64,000 nucleotides of DNA from Plazaster borealis (Eukaryota; Echinodermata; Asteroidea; Forcipulatida; Labidiasteridae): NCBI GenBank assembly GCA_021014325.1, contig CM037464.1, forward strand, positions 9,765,127 to 9,829,126, in the 5' to 3' direction. This document shows positions 24,001-36,000 of this stretch, piece after piece. Every line of letters starts with the position of its first letter. Within the stretch, counting starts at the first letter, position 1. Below the pieces are notes generated by a model. That model ran no database searches. It was not told the origin of the DNA and saw only the letters and a list, made by a program, of their open reading frames with translations. A program made the translations under genes and the position numbers.

Positions 24001-27000
24001 TAATAATTGAACTTCGGTTACCGTGACCCCTTGATGACCTTTACTTCTGGGTCAACCGGAAGTGGGACCAGATCTCGAGAAGTACACACCCGATTTGCAA
24101 TTTCTTTTCAGTTATAGACCCTTTGAGCATTGAAGATTGAACTTGGGTCACCGTGACCCAATGTTGACCTTTACTTCCGGGTCAACTGGAAGTGGGACCA
24201 TATCTCAAGAACTACACAGCCAATTTTCGAATACTTTTCAGTTTTAAACCTTTTGAGCATGTACAAAAACACGGAACACCTTTGTGTTTGTTCACAAACA
24301 CCTAATGTCTAGTTAATATTATTATTATTATTATTAGCTGTTTCGCTAGCGGAGCGAAACAGCTCTTGTTTTCGTTAGAGTTTTTTTAGCTGTTTCGTAG
24401 CGCAGCGCAGCGAAACAGCTCTTGTTTTCGTTGAAGTTTTTTTTATTAGCTGTTTCGCTAGCAGAGCGAAACAGCTCTTGTTTTCGTTAAAGTTTTTTTT
24501 ATTATTATTTTTTTTATTTGTATTTTTCAGTACTCGCGTTTGTTTGCATAGTTCCCAAAGAGCAATTGCAATGAAACTTTCAGTGATGAAAGGCATTGGT
24601 GCCAGGAAGGTCCTCAAAGAAATTTGTCATGATGACGTCATCACCTGTCACGTGACGTCATCTTAAAGTTTAAAAATTTAAATATTTGAAAATCTATATC
24701 AAATCAGCCACAAGAGACCGTAGGTTTCTGTTTGCGGGATTGGGTAGGGACACATAAGGTCTTCATTTTGTTTCGTGTGCGTGACCTCACATGACCTCTA
24801 CTTCCGGTCGAAACTGGAAGTGCCTCGTAACTCAAAAGTGGCAAAAGTTATGAAGTTGCTTTTCAACGATGTTAGTGTTTGGCAAGGGTGGGCAGTTCAA
24901 AAAAAATATCAATGACGTCACAATACGCAAGAGCGCCCTCTAGCAACAGGTTGAAAACTCTTCAAAATGGACTTTTTGAAGATGTGTGTGGTGAAGTTTT
25001 GTGCAATCACTTCAAACTTTACACATATGTTGATCGTGAAGCAGCCATCATATGTGTGAAGTTTCAGACCAATGACATCATCGGGGGTCACGTGACGCGG
25101 CATTAAAGGTGCACTTTTTGAACTCGTATAACTCCCGAAGTAATGATGCGATCATGTTGAAACTTGGTAGGTTGTTAGATATTGGCAAGTTCACGTGAAT
25201 TGTGAAATGACGTCATGATGACGTCATCACTTGATTTTGTAAAATTTGTTTCATTTTTCACCTTTAAGTCATAAATTGCTAACTGAACATGGTATAACTT
25301 AATTTTTGTTTTAACAGGCTGGATTGGTCATAACTGCTTTGAATACAAAAAGAATTTCAAATTCAGTTGAAAAATTTGAAAATGTTATTAACGAAACAGC
25401 TCTGCATTTGTGCACAAATGCAATCATGTCTAGTTATTTTTTTTATTTGTCTGTTTCAGTAATAAAAGCCATTGAGATAACGCACAATCGTTCGAAGAGG
25501 CCTTTTGCGGCATTAAAGGTGCACTTTTTGAAGTCGTGTATCTCCCGAAGTATTAGTGCGATCATGTTGAAACGTTGCAAGTCGTTAGATAATGGCAAGT
25601 TCCTGTTAAACTTGTAATGACGTCATGATGACGTCATCAAACGATTTGTTATGATCTTTTTTCATTTTTTGCCCCTTTAAGTCAGAAATTGCTAACAGAA
25701 AATGCTTTAATCCAAATTCTTTTTAAAACAGGCTTGATATGTCATTACTGATTCGAAAAATATTTCACGTCATCATGACGTCATCATTTCTCAGGTTATA
25801 TTATCTTAAAGGTACAGTTTTACAAGATATATATGTAGACAATGAATTCGATCTCACAAGGCATTACATATTGTATTATTAAGTTGATTATGTACACACT
25901 ACAACACTTTCATATTCACTTGATTAATTTGAAAAAATTATAAACAATACACAAGAGCGCCCTCTAGCGACAGGTTGAAAACTCTTTAAAATGGACTTTG
26001 AGAAGATGTGTGTTGCGAAGTTTTTGTAATCGCTTCAAATTTGATACACATGATAAACGTCAGGCAGCCAACATATGTATGAAGTTTTAGATTGATTACG
26101 TCATCAGGGGTCACGTGACGTGACATTAAAGGTGCACTTTTTGAAGTGCTATATCTCCAAAAATATAGGTCTGATTACGTTGAAACTTGGCAAATCGTTA
26201 GATAATGGCAAGTTCCTATTAATCTTGTTATGACGTCATGATGACGTCATCACAAGATTTGTTATGATTTTTCATTTTTGCCCCTTTAGGTCATAAATTG
26301 CTAACGGAACATGCTATAATCAAAATTCTTTTTTAAACAGGCTTGAAACATCATAACTGCTTTGAATACACAAGAATTTCTTATTCAGTTGAGTAATATG
26401 AAAAAGATATGGCGAAACAACTCAGCATTTGTGCACAAATGCGTTATTTTTATTTGTCTGTTTCAGTAAAAAAAGCCATTAACATAACGCACAATCGTTC
26501 CAAGCAGCCTTTTGCATAGTTCCTAAAGAGCAATTGCAATGAAACTTTTAGGGATGAAAGGTATTGGTGCAAGGAAGGTCCTAAAAGAAATTCGTCATGA
26601 TGACGTCATCACCTGTCACGTGACGTCATCTTAAAGGTTTCTATTTTAAATATTTGAAAATCCGTATCAAATCAGTCACAAGAGACCGTAGCTTTCTGTT
26701 TGTGGGATTGGGTAGGGATAAAATAGGTCTTCATTTTATTCAGTGTGCGTGACATCACATGACCTCTACTTCCGGTCGAAAAAGAAAGTGCCTCGTAATT
26801 CAAAAGTGGCAAAAGTTATGAACTTGCTTTTAACGATGTTAGTGTCTGGCATGGGTGGGCAATTAACAAAAAATACCGATGACGTCACGATACACAAGAG
26901 CGCCCTCTAGCGGCAGGTTGAAAACTCTTCCAAATGGACTTTTTGAAGATGTGTGTGGTGAAGTTTTGTGCAATCACTTCAAATTTTACACACATGTTGA

Positions 27001-30000
27001 TCGTCAAGTAGCCATCATGTGTGTGAAGTTTCAGATCAATGACGTCATCGGGGGTCACGTGACGCGGCATTAAAGGTGCACTTTTTGAAGTCGTGTATCT
27101 CCCGAAGTATTAGTGCGATCATGTTGAAACGTTGCAAGTCGTTAGACAATGGCAAGTTCCTGTTAAATTTGTAATGACGTCATGATGACGTCATCAAACG
27201 ATTTGTTATGATCTTTTTTCATTTTTTGCCCCTTTAAGTCAGAAATTGCTAACAGAAAATGCTTTAATCCAAATTCTTTTTAAAACAGGCTTGATATGTC
27301 ATTACTGATTCGAAAAATATTTCACGTCATCATGACGTCATCATTGTCAGGTTATATTATCTTAAAGGTACAGTTTTACAAGATATATATGTAGACAATG
27401 AATTCGATCTCACAAGGCATTACATATTGTATTATTAAGTTGATTATGTACACACTACAACACTTTCATATTCACTTGATTAATTTGAAAAAATTATAAA
27501 CGAAACAGCTCTGCATTTGTGCACAAATGCAATCATGTCTAGTTTTTTGTTATTTGTCTGTTTCAGTAAAATAAGCTATTGAGATAACGCACAATCGTTC
27601 CAAGCAGCCTTTTGCGTAGTTCCTAAAGAGCAATTGCAATGAAACTTTTAGGGATGAAAGGTATTGGTGCAAGGAAGGTCCTAAAAGAAATTCGTCATGA
27701 TGACGTCATCACCTGTCACGTGACGTCATCTTAAAGGTTTCTATTTTAAATATTTGAAAATCCGTATCAAATCAGCCACAAGAGACCGTAGGTTTCTGTT
27801 TGCGGGATTGGGTAGGGATAAAATAGGTCTTCATTTTATTCCGTGTGCGTGACCTCACATGACCTCTACTTCCGGTCGAAAAAGAAAGTGCCTCGTAATT
27901 CAAAAGTGGCAAAAGTTATGAACTTGCTTTTAACGATGTTAGTGTCTGGCATGGGTGGGCAATTAAAAAAAAAAAAAGATGACGTCACAATACACAAGAG
28001 CGCCCTCTAGCGACAGGTTGAAAACTCTTTAAAATGGACTTTGAGAAGATGTGTGTTGCGAAGTTTTTGTAATCGCTTCAAATTTGATACACATGATAAA
28101 CGTCAGGCAGCCAACATATGTATGAAGTTTTAGATTGATTACGTCATCAGGGGTCACGTGACGTGACATTAAAGGTGCACTTTTTGAAGTGCTATATCTC
28201 CAAAAATATAGGTCTGATTACGTTGAAACTTGGCAAATCGTTAGATAATGGCAAGTTCCTATTAATCTTGTTATGACGTCATGATGACGTCATCACAAGA
28301 TTTGTTATGATTTTTTCATTTTTTGCCCCTTTAGGTCATAAATTGCTAACGGAACATGCTATAATCAAAATTCTTTTTTAAACAGGCTTGAAACATCATA
28401 ACTGCTTTGAATACACAAGAATTTCTTATTCAGTTGAGTAATATGAAAAAGATATGGCGAAACAACTCAGCATTTGTGCACAAATGCGTTATTTTTATTT
28501 GTCTGTTTCAGTAAAAAAAGCCATTAACATACAGCACAATCGTTCCAAGGCGTGACATTAAAGGTGCACTTTTTGAAGTGCTATATCTCCAAAAATATAG
28601 GTCTGATTACGTTGAAACTTGGCAAATCGTTAGATAATGGCAAGTTCCTATTAATCTTGTTATGACGTCATGATGACGTCATCACAAGATTTGTTATGAT
28701 TTTTTCATTTTTTGCCCCTTTAGGTCATAAATTGCTAACGGAACATGCTATAATCAAAATTCTTTTTTAAACAGGCTTGAAACATCATAACTGCTTTGAA
28801 TACACAAGAATTTCTTATTCAGTTGAGTAATATGAAAACGTTATGGCGAAACAACTCAGCATTTGTGCACAAATGCGTTATTTTTATTTGTCTGTTTCAG
28901 TAAAAAAAGACATTAACATAACGCACAATCGTTCCAAGCAGCCTTTTGCATAGTTCCTAAAGAGCAATTGCAATGAAACTTTTAGGGATGAAAGGTATTG
29001 GTGCAAGGAAGGTCCTAAAAGAAATTCGTCATGATGACGTCATCACCTGTCACGTGACGTCATCTTAAAGGTTTCTATTTTAAATATTTGAAAATCCGTA
29101 TCAAATCAGCCACAAGAGACTGTAGCTTTCTGTTTGTGGGATTGGGTAGGGATAAAATAGGTCTTCATTTTATTCAGTGTGCGTGACATCACATGACCTC
29201 TACTTCCGGTCGAAAAAGAAAGTGCCTCGTAATTCAAAAGTGGCAAAAGTTATGAACTTGCTTTTAACGATGTTAGTGTCTGGCATGGGTGGGCAATTAA
29301 AAAAAAAAAACGATGACATCACAATACACAAGAGCGCCCTCTAGCGACAGGTTGAAAACTCTTTAAAATGGACTTTGAGAAGATGTGTGTTGCGAAGTTT
29401 TTTGTAATCGCTTCAAATTTGATACACATGATAAACGTCAGGCAGCCAACATATGTATGAAGTTTTAGATTGATTACGTCATCAGGGGTCACGTGACGTG
29501 ACATTAAAGGTGCACTTTTTGAAGTGCTATATCTCCAAAAATATAGGTCTGATTACGTTGAAACTTGGCAAATCGTTAGATAATGGCAAGTTCCTATTAA
29601 TCTTGTTATGACGTCATGATGACGTCATCACAAGATTTGTTATGATTTTTTCATTTTTTGCCCCTTTAGGTCATAAATTGCTAACGGAACATGCTATAAT
29701 CAAAATTCTTTTTTAAACAGGCTTGAAACATCATAACTGCTTTGAATACACAAGAATTTCTTATTCAGTTGAGTAATATGAAAAAGTTATGGCGAAACAA
29801 CTCAGCATTTGTGCACAAATGCGTTATTTTTATTTGTCTGTTTCAGTAAAAAAAGCCATTAACATAACGCACAATCGTTCCAAGCAGCCTTTTGCATAGT
29901 TCCTAAAGAGCAATTGCAATGAAACTTTTAGGGATGAAAGGTATTGGTGCAAGGAAGGTCCTAAAAGAAATTTGTCATGATGACGTCATCACCTGTCACG

Positions 30001-33000
30001 TGACGTCATCTTAAAGGTTTCTATTTTAAATATTTGAAAATCCGTATCAAATCAGCCACAAGAGACCGTAGCTTTCTGTTTGTGGGATTGGGTAGGGATA
30101 AAATAGGTCTTCATTTTATTCAGTGTGCGTGACATCACATGACCTCTACTTCCTGTCGAAACCGGAAGTACCCTCTAATTCAAAAGTGGCGAAAGTTATG
30201 TAGTTGCTTTCAACGATGTTAGTGTCTGGCAAGGGTGGGGAGTTAAAAATAAATAGTGATGACGTCACAAAATGCAACAGCGCCCTCTAGCGACAGGTTG
30301 AAAACTCTTCAAAATGGACTTTTTGAAGATGTGTGTGGTGAAGTTTTGTGCAATCACTTCAAAATTTACAAATATGTTGATCGTCAGGCAGCCATCATAT
30401 GTGTGAAGTTTCAGATCAATGACGTCATCGGGGGTCACGTGACGCATCATTAAAGGTGCACTTTTTGAAGTCATATATCTCCCGAAGTATTAGTGCGATC
30501 ATGTTGAAACTTAGTAGGTTGTTAGATATTGGTAAGTTCCTGTAAATTGGAAAATGACGTCATAATGACGTCATCACACGATTTGTTATGATTTTTCCAT
30601 TTTTTGCCCCTTTAAGTCAGAAATTGCTAACAGAACATGCTTTAATCCAAATTCTTTTAAAAACAGGCTTGATATGTCATTACTGATTCGAAAAATATTT
30701 CACGTCATCATGACGTCATCATTTCTCAGGTTATATTATCTTAAAGGACATTTTTCCAAGATATATAATAGACAATGAATTCGATCTCACAACGCATTTA
30801 ATATTTGGTTTTTTTATTTGTCTGTTTCAGACAAAAAGCCATTGAGATAATGCACGGTTCGCCCAAGCGGCCTTTTGCATAGTTCCTAAAAAGTAATTGC
30901 AATGAAACTTTCAGGGATAAAAGGTATAGGTGCAAGGAAGGTCCTAAAAGAAATTCGTCATGATGACGTCATCACCTGTCACGTGACATCATCTAAAAGG
31001 TTTCTATTTTAAATATTTGAAAATCCGTATCAAATCAGCCACAAGAGACCGTAGCTTTCTGTTTGCGGGATTGGTTAGGGATAAAATAGGTCTTCATTTT
31101 ATTCAGTGTGCGTGACCTCACATGACCTCTACTTCCGGTCGAAACCGGAAGTGCCTCGTTATTCAGAAGTGGCAAAAGTTACGAAGTTGCTTTCAACGAT
31201 GTTAGTGTCTGGCAAGGGTGGGCAGTTCAAAAAAAATATCAATGACGTCACAATACGCAAGAGCGCCCTCTAGCGACAGGTTGAAAACTCTTCAAAATGG
31301 ACTTTTTGAAGATGTGTGTTGTGAAGTTTTGTGCAATCACTTCAAAATTTACACACATGGTGATCGTCAGGCAGCCATCATATGTGTGAAGTTTCAGATC
31401 AATGACGTCATCGGGGGTCACGTGACGCGGCATTAAAGGTGCACTTTTTGAAGTCGTATATCTCCCGAAGTATTAGTGCGATCATGTTGAAACTTGGCAA
31501 GTCGTTAGATAATGGCAAGTTTTTGTTAAACTTGTAATGACGTCATGATGACGTCATCACACGATTTGTTATGATTGTTTTCATTTTTTGCCCCTTTAAG
31601 TCAGAAATTGCTAACGGAAAATGCTTTAATCCAAATTCTTTTTTTAACAGGCTTGATATGTCATTACTGATTCTAAAAATATTTGACGTCATCATGACGT
31701 CATCATTTCTCAGGTTATATTATCTTAAAGGTACAGTTTTACAAGATATATATGTAGAGAATGAATTCGATCTCACAAGGCATTAAATATTGTATTATTA
31801 AGTTGATTATGTACACACTACAACACTTTCATATTCACTTGATTAATTTGAAAAAATTTATACACGAAACAGCTCTGCATTTGTGCACAAATGCAATTAT
31901 GTCTAGTTATTATTACTATTATTATTATACCCCTCTTCTTTACTATTGGCAACATTAATCAACCAAGCTTACACACACCCTCCATTACCAAGCTTACAAA
32001 TGGTTGGAAAGAGAAAGATCAAATCTTTCCAAAGGTTGTAAAATTAAAATATGGTTGATTCAATCCTCTCAAATTGGAGTGGAAAGATCCAAACTGCCAA
32101 CCATCTATGGAACGTCAAATGCTTGTGGTCAAAAAAGGGTTTTAGAATCCAGATTGCACTTAAGAAAGTACGGTCGAGAACCTGGTTCTTTATATTGACT
32201 AATCTCTTAGATTTAAGTATTTTATGAAATGGAATTTAATAAACTAGAAAGTTGTCATTACTTATTTTGCTCTAAAATGAAATCTTCATGGTGATGATAG
32301 CATATTTAAAATTGGCCTCTGAACTCAATGAATGGTCAAACAATTTAGTCACCAGCAGCTGTTTATGTCAAAACAATTTGGTAACGAGAGGGTTTAGAGA
32401 AAACAGCAACCACAAGGCACTTATTTGAAAATGCCCATACCATCAAGTATCCACAAAATCTGACCTACTTCCACTCATAAAAAAGGTCATAGAATAGGTC
32501 ATTCCCTGAATTTCAAATTCTCACGTTTCCCTTGGCTCAAAAACTGTATTGACAATTTCTAAAACAAAGCAACATTTTTGTTTCATACTATTTGTTACTA
32601 AACATAGTAATATGAGGAAATGGAATGGTAGCTGTTGCAAAGGGTAACCAACCAAAATGACCTGTGGTATAAATGCAAACAAATTGTAAATGGCCTCACG
32701 TTTCGACCCTAGCAGCGTCTTTCTCAAAGACGCTGCTAGGTGGAAATAGCAAGCAGTACAATCAGACTCGCCTGGTGTATTGTAACATCTATACAGAAAT
32801 GCATGGCAGGCACGTAGGAAGATGACTTTAACAGGGGGGGCCAGGTTATATTTGTGAAATTTGCCTGGTCACCCACCTTAATTATTAAACGCTTTACCCA
32901 CATCCCCAGATCACCAGAATTGCATAAAATCGTTCAATGTACTATCAGTTAAAATCTGCGATGTAAAACATGAAGTTAAAATATTTTAAAAAATAAAACT

Positions 33001-36000
33001 GACACTGTGTAAAGTTGATGATGGTAGAAACATCCCTCGAAATATTAATGCTAAAATACTGTTCGATGCTATCTTTTTTAAACAGGGAAACAGAGCAACA
33101 AACGAGAGGAGTTGAAAGCATGTGGTGCATTGTTGGATGGCATAATCAAGGGTTGTGGGTTAGCATGATATACACTACTTACTTGATCCTGCTCCAAGGT
33201 CAATATAAGCTTCTAGGTCCCCTCCATTTAGAAGGATCATAATTCGCTCTTCTACTTGACTGCTTTCAATATTCCTGACATAAAACAATACTCCAGAAGA
33301 CTGATCTGTACTGAATCCAAACTCCAAGTTGTCTTGTTGCATTTCTGAAGCTGGTGGGTCACTCTTCATCATTAATGGTATGGATAACATAGATTCATCC
33401 TTGAACTGAGCACCATACTCTGATAATCATTGTTTAAAATAAATGAAAGATCAATTTCTATCAGCTTCAAATTGATGCACAGAGTAATGTCTTTTCATGT
33501 CTTTTGAGATAACAACTCTACACTGTGAAAGTACCAGTCATTCTTTATTTTGTCTTTTTAGATTTCCTTACGGTAATAACATGACAAATTATATGGAATA
33601 TTTATAAGAATCTATATACATGTATAACAACAGCTTGTGCTCTGAAAATTATGTTTATATCTTTACATCAATGTTTAAAGACACTGGACACCTTTGGTAA
33701 TTGTCAAAGACCAGTCTTCTCACTTGGTGTATCTCAACATATACACAAAAAAACAAACCTGTGAAAATTTGAACTCAATTGGTCATCGAAGTTGCGAGAT
33801 AATAATGGAAGAAAAAACACCCTTGTCACACGCAGTTGTGTGCTTTCAGATGTGATTTCGAGACCTCACGCGTCAAAATGAATTCAAATATTTTACTGAG
33901 AAATTACTTATTTCTCAAAAACAACGTTACTTCAGAGGGAGCCGTTTCTCACAATGTTTTATGTCAACAGCTCTCCATTGATCGTTACCAAGTAAGTTTT
34001 TATGCTAACAATTATTTTGAGTAATTACCAATAGTGTCCAGTGCCTTTAAGAAGTTACTCCTTGCAACTAATTGAACCAACAAAAATCCAACAGTATTGA
34101 AATTGGGATATCTTATTGTTCACATAAACTTGAAGCAATATGGAAACAATCAAATTGTATGATCAACCTGAATGTTGCGCAATGGCATTTTGATATGAAC
34201 ATGTTGTTTAGCAGTTTTAACTTACAGGGTTAAAATACCTACAGCGACTGAGTTGACGTTCTTACCTTCTTCACATGTTTTTCCAGAGTATGAGGTTCCA
34301 GTGCAGTTACAAGTAAAACCTATCCATAGCTCAGTACATACACCTCCATTCTTACACGGATTCACTGAGCAGTGGTTCATACATTTCAAAGATGGTGCCT
34401 TTGAGCTAAATAGCCCTGATAAGAAAGAACAAGATACCGTATCCATTCAGAATGGTACTTATTTTTGTTCTATTAACTTCAAGAATTGTACAGATGACTA
34501 AAGATAGTTTATGTTTTTTAAAGCCATCTTATCATGTACAGTTGTAGATCCAGCAGACACCATTCAAATATTCATTAATTTTCTCAAGAAATTAATCTGC
34601 CATAATAACAACAAATGATAGTGGCGTTTCTTTGTAAAGCTGGTTTAACTGTTAAATCAACAGACTAGTTAAAAAGTTTTTTAATTTTACATTACCAAAA
34701 CATTCTTCAGCTTTCAAATCACTTATATAAATGTTGTTTTTCTTCAGATTACTGAAAAACACATACTCTGCATGATCTTAACAAGGTCTTGGAGGGCCCA
34801 GGGCTGTCCATTTACGACTAGTCCTCTTAGGCAACCCTTGAGTCCGGTTAACGATGTCATTGTATTAGGGGCTCCTCCAACAAATGTCTGTACAATCGAG
34901 CTACCACCTTTGTTGCGCAACTGATAAGGTTGAAGAACTTCTAATGATCAAAGTATACAAAACAGGATCAAATAGTTTTACATTAAGTTGTGAATGCAAG
35001 ACTTAAACATTTCAAAAGAAAAAACAAATCCACGTAACGATTGAACTACATTTACTTTAAGGGGATACTTTTTGAAATACATTGTATCCATACATTATTC
35101 TTATCAGTTAGAACTGATTACAGTTTATCAGTATGTATCACTTTCTACTTCTTGATATTGGTGATAATAAACAATCCAAACCTCTGATATCAAGATGATT
35201 GACTGGTATGAATAATTGATACATATTATTATGAACAGATGGACAGAGAAGAGTTGGACAAAACTCATACTTATTCTGTTTGATAATACACTTATACTTG
35301 TATAATACACAAACTGTAAATGGGGTTGCAAAAGTCTTCTCTGTCTCTGGATACTGATCCCATACATTAAGACCAGAACCTAATAACAATTTATTATAGC
35401 AAGAATCTTTTTGCCCAAACATGTCATGTATTTGCACTTAACCTCCTTCATTAAAAGAAATTTTCTTCTCTTTGCCTCTTCCCAAATTATTCTTTGGGTG
35501 CAACACTGACACAGAAATCAAGAAATTGATAAAACAAAAATTAAACAGCTCAATGTTTTACCTTGTGGATGAAGAAAGGGTTCTGCGTAGACATCTGATA
35601 ACAAACTGACTGGAACTTGTATTTCTTCCTTGCGATCATTTACTGTCACAACAGTTGAATGTTGTTGCCTTTCAACAGTCACTTCAACCCACTCACCATT
35701 ATTCAAAGGAGAACCTAAATTTAAAAATTAAACAAAATAATATTTCCAAATAATATAAGCAACGCAAAAATAAAATCAAAATAAGAAACTGGTGAGAGAC
35801 GGGAAGGGGGGTCAAAGGTGTGTTGTTGGACCATTTGCTTGCTGTTGTATACAGGTTTTGTGTCCACTGTCAGACATCACGGCCAACTATACTGATCCAT
35901 GATGAGGTGTTTGGTGGCACAAATACTTTGGAGTAAAAATGAATGCAATAAGTCAACACTGCTCGGCGTAAATGAGCAGGGATCATTAGTGGAATTATAT

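Larger units (their letters stand above)
17666..24312 (+). mobile_element. Helitron-like repeat family A: head-to-tail chain with about 21 subrepeats
   Basis: Copies begin with a perfect hairpin AGCTGTTCCGA...TCGGAACAGCT (17670, and a second at 17726) or with TTCTTTCTTTCCCTAAA (19550, 21085, 22948, 23050). They end with a hairpin TGTTTGTCCACAAACA and then CTAG-T (19536-19539, 23033-23036, 24309-24312). A hairpin a few bases before CTRR-T is the Helitron 3' signature. The cores are tandem units of about 129 bp, centred on ACTTCCGGGTCAACCGGAAG. Copies follow each other at TTATTA tracts. One copy (22938-23036) is reduced to about 100 bp of ends. No Rep/helicase is present, so these are non-autonomous, and the class assignment is inference from ends only. 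Confidence 0.65.

Noticed and set aside
24879..31436. Recurring 60-75-codon frames open on both strands in several 1-kb units
   Set aside because: They recur because the units are near-identical copies. The same region is broken in other units, both strands are open, and no start context or domain supports coding.
34908..34920. Using the acceptor CTTATCAG for the last LamG 2 exon
   Set aside because: It is the better consensus, but it adds 13 nt and brings a stop in the frame set by the previous exon. The ACAAAG acceptor keeps the frame.
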